DNA of 64,000 bases, from the NCBI GenBank assembly GCA_035573715.1, contig DATLZZ010000004.1, forward strand, positions 1 through 64,000. Reading direction: 5' to 3'. Each line of letters opens with the position of its first letter. Positions within the stretch are counted from its first letter, which is position 1. Below, piece after piece: positions 18,307 through 26,337 of this stretch. Both the position numbers and the translations under genes were made by a program. The notes under the pieces were generated by a model. That model had not been told where the DNA came from. It saw nothing but the letters and a program-made list of their open reading frames with translations, and did no database searches. Source of the DNA: JACPRL01 sp035573715. Lineage in GTDB: Bacteria; Acidobacteriota; Terriglobia; Acidiferrales; 2-02-FULL-67-57.

Positions 18307-19845
18307 ATGCGGACGCTGGTCGAGTGTGTGCCAAACTTCAGCGAGGGGCGCGACCCCGCCAAAGTGGATGCGATTGTCGCCGCCATGCTGGAGGTCCCGG
18401 GGGTATCGCTGCTGGACCGCGAGATGGACGCCGACCACAACCGCTGCGTCATCACGCTGGTCGGGCCCAAGGAGAGCATCGGCGAAGCGGCGCTGCGCGG
18501 GGTGGGCAAGGCGGCGGAGCTGATTGACCTCACCAAGCATCAGGGCGCGCACCCACGCCTGGGCGCCGCCGACGTGGTTCCGTTCGTTCCCATCGAAGGC
18601 GTTACGATTGACGACTGCGTGGGCCTGGCCCGGCAGGTCGGCCAGCAAATCTGGGAGCGCTTCCGGATTCCGGTTTATCTCTATGAGGCCGCCGCCACGC
18701 GCCCCGAGCGCGAAAACCTGGAGAACATCCGCCGCGGCCAGTTCGAAGGGGTGCGCGAAGAGATTCTCACCAACCCTGACCGCGCGCCGGACTTCGGCGA
18801 GCCGCGCTTGCACCCGACGGCAGGGGCGACAGTGGTTGGCGCGCGCAAGTTCCTCATCGCCTACAACATCAATCTCAACACGCACAACCTGCAGGTGGCG
18901 CGGGAGATTGCCAAAGCGATCCGGTTTTCCAGCGGCGGGCTGCGCTACGTCAAAGCCATGGCAGTGGATTTGAAGGCGCGAGGGCTGGCGCAGGTGTCTA
19001 TCAACCTGACCGACTTCGAGCGCACGCCCATCTTCCGCGTGTTCGAGATGGTGAAGCGCGAGGCGGCGCGCTACGGCGTTTCGATTGTCGGCAGCGAGAT
19101 AGTCGGGCTGGTGCCCAAGCGGGCCCTCGAGGCCGCCGCTGATTTCTTTTTGCAGTTCGAGAACTTCAACCCCGAGCAGCAAATCCTCGAGAACCGGTTG
19201 GCGGCGGCGCTGTCGGGCGAGGTCACGACGTCCGGCCGGCCGGTCGCGCTGGGGATGAGGGCCGAGCCGCTGCTTTCTGCCGTGGCGGCGCCGACGCCAG
19301 CGCCGGGCGGCGGCTCCTGCGCGGCGCTGGCGGGCGCGCTGGCGGCCTCGCTGGGCGAGATGGTGGCGCGGCTTTCGGCGAAGAAGAAGAATCTGGCGCC
19401 GCATTCCGGCAGCTTGTTGAAGCTGGCGGATGAATTTGCCGCGCGGCGAGCGCAGTTGCAGGGCGCGATTGACCGCGACGCGGCGAGCTTCGAGGCGGTG
19501 ATGAGCGCGATGAAGCTGCCCAAAGACACCGACAAGGAGAAGCAGGCGCGCGCGCAGGCCATCGAGGAGGCTACCCAGCGCGCCACCGAAGTGCCGCTGG
19601 AGGTCGCCGAAGCCGCCGTGGCGGTGCTCGACGCCCTGACGCAGCTCGCGCCCCTCAGCGCCCCGGCCATGGCCTCCGACCTCAAGACCGGCCAGCATCT
19701 GGCCACAGCAGCATTGCAGGGGGCTCTGGAGAATGTTAGGATCAACGTAGATGCCATCCAGGATCCGAGGTTTCAAGCCAACGCGAAAGCGCGCGCCGCG
19801 CAGCTCGAGGCGCGGTTGGGGGACGCGGTGACGGTAAGCAAGTAG
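18307..19845 (+). CDS. ftcD: Bifunctional glutamate formimidoyltransferase / formimino-THF cyclodeaminase
   Basis: 512 residues from the ATG at 18307. Moves the formimino group from formiminoglutamate to tetrahydrofolate, then deaminates it to methenyl-THF, ending the hut pathway in glutamate. Residues 1-325 are the transferase (LVECVPNFSEGRD at the start, HQGAHPRLGAADVVPFVP, AVDLKARGLAQVSINLTDF). Residues 330-512 are the cyclodeaminase (PTPAPGGGSCAALAGALA, MVARLSAKKKN). A single fused chain of this type is the animal-like form and occurs in some bacteria. Two bases separate it from the preceding small gene. Confidence 0.95.
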   Translation: MRTLVECVPNFSEGRDPAKVDAIVAAMLEVPGVSLLDREMDADHNRCVITLVGPKESIGEAALRGVGKAAELIDLTKHQGAHPRLGAADVVPFVPIEGVTIDDCVGLARQVGQQIWERFRIPVYLYEAAATRPERENLENIRRGQFEGVREEILTNPDRAPDFGEPRLHPTAGATVVGARKFLIAYNINLNTHNLQVAREIAKAIRFSSGGLRYVKAMAVDLKARGLAQVSINLTDFERTPIFRVFEMVKREAARYGVSIVGSEIVGLVPKRALEAAADFFLQFENFNPEQQILENRLAAALSGEVTTSGRPVALGMRAEPLLSAVAAPTPAPGGGSCAALAGALAASLGEMVARLSAKKKNLAPHSGSLLKLADEFAARRAQLQGAIDRDAASFEAVMSAMKLPKDTDKEKQARAQAIEEATQRATEVPLEVAEAAVAVLDALTQLAPLSAPAMASDLKTGQHLATAALQGALENVRINVDAIQDPRFQANAKARAAQLEARLGDAVTVSK

Positions 19846-19866
19846 CTCCACATAGCGAGGCTCACG

Positions 19867-21279
19867 ATGAACACCTCCACAGCAAGGCTTGACCGTTGGA
19901 CGACACTGGCGATTCTGGCGGCAGTGGCGCTGAGTTTCAACGCCTGCCATCAGGGAGCGCCCGGCACCTCGTTCGGCACCAACCCCGGCGGGGGTGGCGG
20001 CGGGATGGGCACCATCGTTCTCTTCGCCGAAGATCAGCCCTCGGGCAACATCCTGTCCTACGAAATGACCATCAGCAGCGTGACCATCACGCCTTCCGCC
20101 GGCAGCGCCGTGCCGTTGGTAACTACAGCGGTGCCGCTCGAGTGGCGCAGCCGGACCGTGGGGCCCACGCTGCTGGGAATCAACGCGGTCGCGCCCGCAA
20201 CCTACACGAGCCTGACGGTGACCATTTCGAGCATTCAGATGACGGTGTTCGACCCGATCAGCAGTACCTTCTCTGAAGTGACCTGCCCCAGCGCCACCTG
20301 CTCGCTCTCCAGCTCCTCCCTCTCGGTGCCGGTCAGTATCACGCTGGCGGCCGACACCTTCCAGGGCCTGCGGCTGGACTTCGACCTGCGCAGCTCGATC
20401 ACCCTGAACCCGATGAACAACTTTGTGGTCACGCCGATGTTCACCGCCGTCCCCACCAGCTTTGTTTCCGGCCAGGTGCAGGGCGAGCTGGATGACGTCC
20501 TCGGAACGATAGGGACGCCCTCGACCCTCAACGGCAACTTTCCCTTCACCGTTTTCTCCTCCAATCAGATGGTGACGGTCCCGGTGGACTCCAACACCCG
20601 CTTCGAGCAAGTGAGCGGGCTGACCGGCCTCAGCAACGGCGAGCGGGTGGAGCTCGACGCGCGGTTGCAATCCAACGGGAACTTCCTGGCGCTGGAGGTG
20701 GAGCGGGAAACAACGAGCACGAGTGCGCAGCAGTTGCGCGGGCTGGTTCTCTCCCGCACACCCGCCGTGGGCACTCTCACCAGCCTGAATCTGCTGGTGA
20801 TGGACGCCATCCCCACGCCGCCGGCCGCCCAGGAACCAGGCGAGATCGTTACGGTCACCGTGGACAGTTCCTCGACTTTCCGCATCAGCACCGAAGACCT
20901 GCCCACGGCCAGCTTCCCCAACCTGGACTTTGACCGCACCACGCTGCAAGCGGGCCAGTTCATCCACGTGGTGCAGCGCACCGGGGCGACGGGCTTTACC
21001 GCTGATGCCGTCACCCTGGACGAAATCGCGCTCACCGGCCAGGTGGGTTCGAGTGTGGGCGCCAACAGCTTCACCTTCGTCCCCGACGGCGACTTCTTCA
21101 ACTCCATCGGGCTGGGAACCATCAACGTCCAGGTCACCTCGCCTACGGAGCTCGAAAACATGCCCGCCGGCTTGGCCAGCCTTCAGCCCAATATCAGCAT
21201 CGTAGCCGTGAGAGGCGTGCTGGTTTTTTCGGCCGGCAACGGCGTTCTGATGGCCAAACGCGTACGCCTGCTGCAGTAG
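19867..21279 (+). CDS. Putative lipoprotein with DUF4382- and DUF5666-like regions
   Basis: 470 residues. The N-terminus has a hydrophobic segment ending LSFNAC, a weak lipobox, and then a glycine-rich linker. GTIVLFAEDQPSGNILSYEM with ISSVTITP resembles DUF4382 (about 50-200). The C-terminal half has repeated beta-rich units with the pattern seen in DUF5666 (FVSGQVQGELDDVLG, RVELDARLQSNGNFLALEVE, LTGQVGSSVGANSFTFV). Composition is rich in Ser, Thr and Val. Function is unknown; proteins of this look are common in Acidobacteriota and are probably displayed on the cell surface. Confidence 0.75.
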   Translation: MNTSTARLDRWTTLAILAAVALSFNACHQGAPGTSFGTNPGGGGGGMGTIVLFAEDQPSGNILSYEMTISSVTITPSAGSAVPLVTTAVPLEWRSRTVGPTLLGINAVAPATYTSLTVTISSIQMTVFDPISSTFSEVTCPSATCSLSSSSLSVPVSITLAADTFQGLRLDFDLRSSITLNPMNNFVVTPMFTAVPTSFVSGQVQGELDDVLGTIGTPSTLNGNFPFTVFSSNQMVTVPVDSNTRFEQVSGLTGLSNGERVELDARLQSNGNFLALEVERETTSTSAQQLRGLVLSRTPAVGTLTSLNLLVMDAIPTPPAAQEPGEIVTVTVDSSSTFRISTEDLPTASFPNLDFDRTTLQAGQFIHVVQRTGATGFTADAVTLDEIALTGQVGSSVGANSFTFVPDGDFFNSIGLGTINVQVTSPTELENMPAGLASLQPNISIVAVRGVLVFSAGNGVLMAKRVRLLQ

Positions 21280-21286
21280 ACCGAAC

Positions 21287-22243
21287 ATGAAAAGGGCCTT
21301 GCTGGCTGTTACCGCCGTAGTTCTTCTCGCCGCCGCGGCGCGGGCGGCGGAACTGCGCTCCGACGTGCTGTTCCTGGTGCCGCGGGAAAGCGGCGAAGTC
21401 GCCTTTCTCGACCTGCAAAGCCTGCGCGGTTCGCCGCACTACGCCGGGATGAAGCAGCGCTTCCTGCCCGCACGCTTCCTGCACTTCGAGCGCTTCCTGC
21501 GCTCGATGGGCGTGGACGCCGACAAGGACATCGACTGGCTGGCCTGGTCCATCGTGCCTCCGGGCCCCGACCAGCCGCAGGAAATTTTTCTCGGCTTCGC
21601 TCAGGGCCGTTTTGCGCCGGAGAAAATCGAGGAGCACTTCCAGAAGCAGAGGCTCCCCATGGACGCCTACCGCGGGCTGACGCTGTTTCCCTTCGGCAGC
21701 GGCGTTTCGGCCCAGGATCTGCTGTTCACCTTTATCGACCCCTCCACGCTGGCTTTCGGGACGCGAGCCAGCCTGGAACTGATGCTGGAGACGCGCTACG
21801 GCAGCCACGGTAACCTGGGGGAGAACAAGGCGCTGTTCGACCGCGTTTACGAAGTCAACGGCCACGCGCCCGTCTGGGCGGTGTTCGATGAGAAGTACAC
21901 CCGGCTGGCGGTGCGCCAGCTTCTGCCCGAAGCCGCCAAGTTCCCGGAGTTCGCCGAGGCGGCCAAGCGCTTCCGCGGCGGGCTGCTGCGGGTGGACGTG
22001 AACCGCGAGGCCAACGTGAGCTTCCAGGCCTGGTGCGCGCAGCCGGCCGACGCGCAGTCGTTCTCGATGCTGCTGCAGGTCGGCCTGATGGCGCAGAGCT
22101 GGAAGGTGCAGGAGAGCGACCCGGTGCTGAGTGCGGTGCTGCAACGCGCGGCGGTGAGGACGGCCGGCGACCGGCTGGAGCTTGAGGTTTCGATTGCAGA
22201 GAACGACTTGAAGGCGCTGCTCGAGCGCCGTTCCCTTCTCTGA
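21287..22243 (+). CDS. Secreted hypothetical protein
   Basis: 318 residues with a classic signal peptide (MKRALLAVTAVVLLAAAARA, cut before AELRSD). The body reads as a globular domain with alternating hydrophobic strands (VLFLVPRESGEVAFLDL, WLAWSIVPPGPDQPQEIFLG, LLFTFIDPSTLAFGTRASLE). No motif was recognised. It follows the lipoprotein gene by seven bases on the same strand, so the two are probably co-expressed, and it converges with mlaD. Confidence 0.7.
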   Translation: MKRALLAVTAVVLLAAAARAAELRSDVLFLVPRESGEVAFLDLQSLRGSPHYAGMKQRFLPARFLHFERFLRSMGVDADKDIDWLAWSIVPPGPDQPQEIFLGFAQGRFAPEKIEEHFQKQRLPMDAYRGLTLFPFGSGVSAQDLLFTFIDPSTLAFGTRASLELMLETRYGSHGNLGENKALFDRVYEVNGHAPVWAVFDEKYTRLAVRQLLPEAAKFPEFAEAAKRFRGGLLRVDVNREANVSFQAWCAQPADAQSFSMLLQVGLMAQSWKVQESDPVLSAVLQRAAVRTAGDRLELEVSIAENDLKALLERRSLL

Positions 22244-22255
22244 GGCGCGTCCGCG

Positions 22256-23221
22256 CTACTTCTTCTGCGGCTCGCCCGGTTTGCGGTCGGGCGGGTTCTT
22301 GCTGAACACCAGGCTCGAGGGCCGCTGCTTGACCGTGTCGGTGATCTCGCGCAGGTTCTCGGTGGTCACCTCGATGTTCTCGATGGTGTTGTCGAGCTGA
22401 TCACGGTTGGCCACCAGCAACCGGCGCACTTCCTCCATCGCCGTTTCAGCCCGCGCCAGGGTCTTGCGCAGTTCGCGCAGGGTGCGCTGCACTTCGGCGT
22501 CGTCGTCCTTGGCCAGGTTGTTCCAGTTGGCCAGCAGGGTGTCGAGGTTCTTGCGGGTTTCCTTGATGTCGTCCATGAACTTGTCGATCTTGGCGCTGGA
22601 GCTGTCGAAGTTGGCCAGGATGGTCTTCAGGCGCGGCTTGGCGTCGGTGAGGATCTGGTCGATTTTCTGCAGCGAGGCGCGGACGCGCTTGCGGTTCTCT
22701 TCGTTGGTGAGGTCGTTGATGTTGTCGAGAGCCTGATTCATCTTGGGCCGCAGGTCGTTGATGAGCTTGTTGGCGTCATCGCTGGTGGCCCCGAAGCTGT
22801 CCACCAGCTCGCCCCACTGCTTCGACTCCCGGGTCGGGATGTCGCTGCCGGTGGGCAGCAGCGCAGCCTCGGGAGCCCCGGCGGAGATTTCGACGTAGTT
22901 CTCGCCCAGCATGCCGAGCGAAGTGATTTTGGCGGTGCTGTCGGTGCGCACCGGGGTCTGCGGATCAACGGAGATCGTTACCACGGCGCGCGCCGGGTCT
23001 TTCTGGTCGAACGTCAACCCCTCCACGCGCCCGACCTTCATCCCGGCGTAGCGCACCGGCGAGCCGGGCTCGATGCCGCCGGCAAACTTGGTGCGCACGG
23101 TGTAGGTATTCCGCGGGCTGCCGGTGACATTCCAGCCGCCGACCAGCGCCAAGGCCGCCACCACCATGATGACGGACACGATGACGAACAGCCCGACTTT
23201 GATTTCTTCCCTGCGGTCCAT
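22256..23221 (-). CDS. mlaD: MlaD-family (MCE domain) lipid transport protein
   Basis: 321 residues. An N-terminal membrane anchor (VGLFVIVSVIMVVAALALVGGW) is followed by an MCE domain (RTKFAGGIEPGSPVRYAGMKVGRV, SLGMLGENYVEI) and then a long helical tail with many heptad-like repeats (about 170-300, with NINDLTNEENRKRVRAS and DTLLANWNNLAKD). MCE proteins form hexameric tunnels that move phospholipids between membranes. It is the last gene of the cluster with the ATPase and permease genes upstream. It extends beyond E. coli MlaD (about 180 residues), as is common in longer MCE proteins with a tunnel-lining C-terminus. Confidence 0.9.
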   Translation of the reverse strand: MDRREEIKVGLFVIVSVIMVVAALALVGGWNVTGSPRNTYTVRTKFAGGIEPGSPVRYAGMKVGRVEGLTFDQKDPARAVVTISVDPQTPVRTDSTAKITSLGMLGENYVEISAGAPEAALLPTGSDIPTRESKQWGELVDSFGATSDDANKLINDLRPKMNQALDNINDLTNEENRKRVRASLQKIDQILTDAKPRLKTILANFDSSSAKIDKFMDDIKETRKNLDTLLANWNNLAKDDDAEVQRTLRELRKTLARAETAMEEVRRLLVANRDQLDNTIENIEVTTENLREITDTVKQRPSSLVFSKNPPDRKPGEPQKK

Positions 23222-23236
23222 GGCGTTGCTCCTCGA

Positions 23237-24037
23237 CTAGGTTTCGGCTCCCCCCGTGAGCGACTGCAGATAGGCCTCGCTGTCGCGCTCGGGCTCTTCC
23301 GGCACACGGTTCAAGAACTGTTGCACCCGCGGGTGCTGGTTCTGACGAATCTCTTCCGGCGTCCCCAGGGCGACGATTTCGCCGGCGAACATCACCGCGA
23401 TGCGGTCGGCGATGAGGAAGGCGCTGGCCAGCTCGTGGGTGACCACGATAATGGTCATCGGAAAGGTCTGCTTGAGCTTCAGCACCAGCTCGTCAATGCC
23501 GGCAGCGGTGATGGGGTCGAGGCCGGCGGAGGGCTCGTCAAGAAGCAGAATCTCGGGGTCGAGCGCCAGCGCCCGCGCCAGCCCGGCGCGTTTGCGCATG
23601 CCGCCGCTCAATTGCGCCGGCATCAGTTCCTCGAAGCCGCCCAGGCCGACCAGGCCCAGCTTCATGCGGACGAGCACCTGGACGGTGGAGTCGTCCAGCT
23701 TGGTGAGCTCCCGCAGCGGAACGGCGACGTTATCGCCCAGGTTCATTGAGCCGAACAGCGCCCCGCTCTGGAACAACACCCCCATATGGCGACGCAGCTC
23801 CTGCAATTCGTCCGTCGGGCAGTGGCAGACATCGGTGCCCTTGATGTAGACGTGGCCCTGGGCAGGCTTCTCCAGCGCCAGCATGTGGCGCAGCAGGGTG
23901 CTCTTGCCGGTGCCGCTCGAGCCCAGCAGCACGATGGTCTCCCGCGGCTGAACGCTGAGGTTGATGTTGTGCAGGATGCGCCGGCTGCCGTAGTAGGTTG
24001 TCAGGTTCTCGACGCGGATGACGGGCTCGTCGGCCAT
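23237..24037 (-). CDS. mlaF: ABC transporter ATP-binding protein, MlaF type
   Basis: 266 residues from the ATG at 24037. Walker A LLGSSGTGKSTLLR, signature QLSGGMRKRAGLARAL and Walker B ILLLDEPSAGLDP are all intact, as is the switch histidine in VVTHELASA. The GGMRKR variant is the MlaF-type signature. It provides energy for lipid transport with the permease encoded four bases upstream. The C-terminal extension beyond the ATPase core is short, ending in a polar tail. Confidence 0.93.
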   Translation of the reverse strand: MADEPVIRVENLTTYYGSRRILHNINLSVQPRETIVLLGSSGTGKSTLLRHMLALEKPAQGHVYIKGTDVCHCPTDELQELRRHMGVLFQSGALFGSMNLGDNVAVPLRELTKLDDSTVQVLVRMKLGLVGLGGFEELMPAQLSGGMRKRAGLARALALDPEILLLDEPSAGLDPITAAGIDELVLKLKQTFPMTIIVVTHELASAFLIADRIAVMFAGEIVALGTPEEIRQNQHPRVQQFLNRVPEEPERDSEAYLQSLTGGAET

Positions 24038-24041
24038 TGCC

Positions 24042-24836
24042 TCACCAGATGTAGTAGAACAGACCGCTGAAGAACATATCGGCCGCAATAATGGCGCTGA
24101 TGGAAATCACCACGGCGCTGGTGGTGCGCAGACCGACGCCTTCGGCGCCGCCACTAACGGAGAAGCCTTCGTGGCAGCCGACTTCGGTGATGATGATGCC
24201 GAAGATGACGCTCTTCACCAGGCCGGAGAAGATATCCTTGAGCAGCAGCGCGTCCAGCGCCCGCGACCAGTAGAGCGAGAGCGGCATCTGGATTTCCGTG
24301 ACCGCGAAAATCGAGCCGCCCACAATGCCCATGAAGTCTGAGACGAGAGTCAAGCAGGGCATCATCAGGATGAGCGCCAGGTACTTGGGGACGACGAGGA
24401 ACTTGATCTTGCTCAGACCCATGGTGTCGAGCGCGTCCAGTTCTTCCCCCACTTTCATCGTGCCGAGCTCGGCGGCGAACGACGAAGCCGAGCGGCCGGC
24501 GACAATAACCGCCGTCATCAACGGCCCCAGCTCGCGCGCCATGGAAATCGCCACGATGTTCACCACCAGCGTCGTGGCGCCCCACCTGCGCAGCTCGTTG
24601 GCGGTCTGGTAGGCCAGAATCAAGCCGACGAAGAGCGCGATGAGCGAGACAATCGGGATGGCGTTGACGCCGGCCAGCACCATCTGGTGGATGGCGGCCC
24701 GGCCGCGCAGGCCCTTGCCCTGAAGCGGCGCCACCAGCGTCCAGTAGAGGGCGTCCTTACCCAGACGAGTGATGCCGCCGACGTAGCGCAGGAAAGCCAG
24801 GCTGCGCGCGCCGACAAACGCCAGAATCGCAGTCAT
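24042..24836 (-). CDS. mlaE: ABC transporter permease, MlaE type
   Basis: 264 residues with about five membrane spans. It starts with an amphipathic region and contains the MlaE signatures GRSASSFAAELGTMKVGEELDAL and FLVVPKYLALILMMP, ending with GVGLRTTSAVVISISAIIAADM. It forms the inner-membrane part of the lipid transporter together with MlaF and MlaD. It lies directly downstream of a STAS-domain gene (six bases), which corresponds to the position of a regulatory MlaB-like subunit. Confidence 0.93.
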   Translation of the reverse strand: MTAILAFVGARSLAFLRYVGGITRLGKDALYWTLVAPLQGKGLRGRAAIHQMVLAGVNAIPIVSLIALFVGLILAYQTANELRRWGATTLVVNIVAISMARELGPLMTAVIVAGRSASSFAAELGTMKVGEELDALDTMGLSKIKFLVVPKYLALILMMPCLTLVSDFMGIVGGSIFAVTEIQMPLSLYWSRALDALLLKDIFSGLVKSVIFGIIITEVGCHEGFSVSGGAEGVGLRTTSAVVISISAIIAADMFFSGLFYYIW

Positions 24837-24842
24837 GAAAGT

Positions 24843-25193
24843 TTAGGCGCCGCCCGAGGCGCTGGCCAACTGCTTCAGCGCGTCGTCTTCGTTCTCGAAA
24901 ATCTTGAATACCTTATCCAGCCGCACCAGCTCGAGCACGTTGCGCGTGTTCTTGGTCAGGCCGCAGAGACCGAAGGTGGACTTCTGGGCCTGGGCAGCCT
25001 TGAGCCCTTCGACCAGCGTGGCGATGCCGGAGCTGTCCATGTAGGCCACCTGGGCGAGGTTGACCACGACTGCGTTCTTGCTCTTCAGCGCGCCGAGTAT
25101 TTTTTCCCGCAGCGCCGGCGTGGACTCAAAAGTAATCTGCCCGTCCACATCCAGAATGGTGGTCGAGCCCCGCTGGCGTAAGTTGACGTTCAT
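24843..25193 (-). CDS. STAS-domain protein (anti-sigma-factor antagonist or MlaB-like)
   Basis: 116 residues, a single STAS domain. YMDSSGIATLV (residues 51-61) is the SpoIIAA-type site, with serine at 54 or 55 in the position phosphorylated by RsbW-type kinases. It overlaps the upstream RsbW-like gene by four bases and precedes mlaE by six. In E. coli the STAS protein MlaB binds the MlaF ATPase and is needed for transport; here the STAS protein could play that part, be a partner-switch antagonist, or do both. The retained DSSG site favours a phosphorylatable protein. Confidence 0.85.
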   Translation of the reverse strand: MNVNLRQRGSTTILDVDGQITFESTPALREKILGALKSKNAVVVNLAQVAYMDSSGIATLVEGLKAAQAQKSTFGLCGLTKNTRNVLELVRLDKVFKIFENEDDALKQLASASGGA

Positions 25194-25588
25194 GGCCGAC
25201 CCTCCCCGGCGGCAAGGTAGTGAACCAGAATCAGGCGCAGTTTGCCGTCCGGCGTCTGGTCGTAGACCACGCGATCGAGCAACTGCGCCAAAAGGCAGGC
25301 GTCAGCTTCCGTCCTCTCGTCCGGCACGGTCGCCTGGCCGTCTTCGAGGTTGATCTCCACTCGATCCTCATAGCCGGCGAACTGGAGCTGCAATTCCTCG
25401 CGCTCCCTCCCCGCCACGCGCATCACTTGCCGGCAGGCGCACGCCAATGCTTCCCTCAGGTTGCGCTGCGCGCCTTCGCCAAATCCCAGCTGCTCGGCCA
25501 GGCGACCTGCCATCCCCTGCACGGCGGGGATGAGCTCGGGGTCGGGGGTCATCGTTATCGCCACACCGATTCGCCTGTGCTCGGTCAT
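25190..25588 (-). CDS. RsbW-like HATPase-fold protein with degenerate ATP site
   Basis: 132 residues from the ATG at 25588. The order and length (RsbW-like followed by STAS, four-base overlap) and the pattern LAEQLGFGEGAQRNLREALACACRQV match the start of anti-sigma regulatory kinases. However the N-box asparagine that binds ATP-Mg is replaced (EALACACRQ), and no DxGxG box is visible; VEINLEDGQ is the nearest. It may therefore be a non-catalytic relative. It lies at the head of the mla cluster, which suggests a regulatory role for the STAS protein next to it. Confidence 0.6.
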   Translation of the reverse strand: MTEHRRIGVAITMTPDPELIPAVQGMAGRLAEQLGFGEGAQRNLREALACACRQVMRVAGREREELQLQFAGYEDRVEINLEDGQATVPDERTEADACLLAQLLDRVVYDQTPDGKLRLILVHYLAAGEGRP

Positions 25589-25701
25589 CACACGAACAGA
25601 AAAAAATTCCTTCCTGCCGCCTCAGCCCGTCCGGGATCGACCCACGACGCCGTGGGAGCATACACCAAAACTTCGGTGTCCGCCAGAATTCTTAGCGGCG
25701 G

Positions 25702-25884
25702 TCAGTGTCCCAGCTCCTCCTGGGTGCGGTATTCACAGGCTTCGCGGCAGTCGGCGCAGTAGTAAAACCCATCGCCGACCAGGCGACAGGTTTCCGGGTT
25801 CTTGCAGAGAATGCAATAGCGGGGGCAGGGACACTTTTCTTCCGGCAGGTCGCACTGCATACACCTGAAAACTTTTTGTTCCAT
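25702..25884 (-). CDS. Small cysteine-rich zinc-binding protein
   Basis: 60 residues with ten cysteines, mostly as CxxC pairs: CMQC, CPC, YCILC, YCADC and others. GGGAGAAGG precedes the ATG at 25884, which supports translation. The ten cysteines could bind two or three zinc ions. Family unrecognised. It lies alone between the mla cluster and the divergent rpsT gene. Confidence 0.7.
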   Translation of the reverse strand: MEQKVFRCMQCDLPEEKCPCPRYCILCKNPETCRLVGDGFYYCADCREACEYRTQEELGH

Positions 25885-25971
25885 TCGCCTTCTCCCGGAC
25901 GGCTCAACTTGACTATACCATCCCCCGCCTGCGCCCGCACCTCCCGGGCGAGTCCGACGCCGCCGAGGCGA

Positions 25972-26000
25972 TTGACAGGCTGCCGCAACTCCCCTAGTCT
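25972..26000 (+). promoter_or_regulatory. Candidate rpsT promoter
   Basis: TTGACA (25972-25977), 17-base spacer, TAGTCT (25995-26000), 35 bases before the rpsT ATG. The -10 is weak. Confidence 0.35.
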
Positions 26001-26034
26001 GGATAATTCCGATTCCCCGGAAAAAGGAGAAGGA

Positions 26035-26337
26035 ATGGCCACGGCTGTAGCCCCCAAACGCAAGAAACGCAAGAAGTCGGTGTTGAAAAACATCCGCAAG
26101 GCGGAACGACGCGCCGCCATCAATCGCGCCAACCGCAGCCGGTTGCGCACCCAGGTGAAGAAGTTCCGCCGCGCGCTGGCCGGCGGCAACCTGACCGAAG
26201 CGCGCCAACTGCTGCCGCAGACGATTTCCCTGCTCGACCGCTCGGTGCACAAGGGCATCCTGCACCGGAACGCGGCGGCGCGGACGAAGTCGCGCCTGCT
26301 GCGCCACTACCAGAAGCTGGCCGGCGCCGCCGCTTAG
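26035..26337 (+). CDS. rpsT: 30S ribosomal protein S20
   Basis: 100 residues, slightly longer than the usual 85-90, because of a KRKKRKKSVLKNIR-style basic start. The helical core LKNIRKAERRAAINRANRSRLRTQVK and the C-terminal DRSVHKGILHRNAAARTKSRLLRH are those of S20, which binds 16S rRNA at the base of the small subunit. AGGAGAAGG precedes ATG 26035. Its stop codon overlaps that of holA by three bases, tail to tail. Confidence 0.95.
   Translation: MATAVAPKRKKRKKSVLKNIRKAERRAAINRANRSRLRTQVKKFRRALAGGNLTEARQLLPQTISLLDRSVHKGILHRNAAARTKSRLLRHYQKLAGAAA

Noticed and set aside
18250..21288. Minus-strand open frame of over 1000 codons across ftcD and the DUF4382-like gene
   Set aside because: High-GC shadow of two well-supported plus-strand genes; no ribosome site, and the translation is basic, low-complexity text without any domain.
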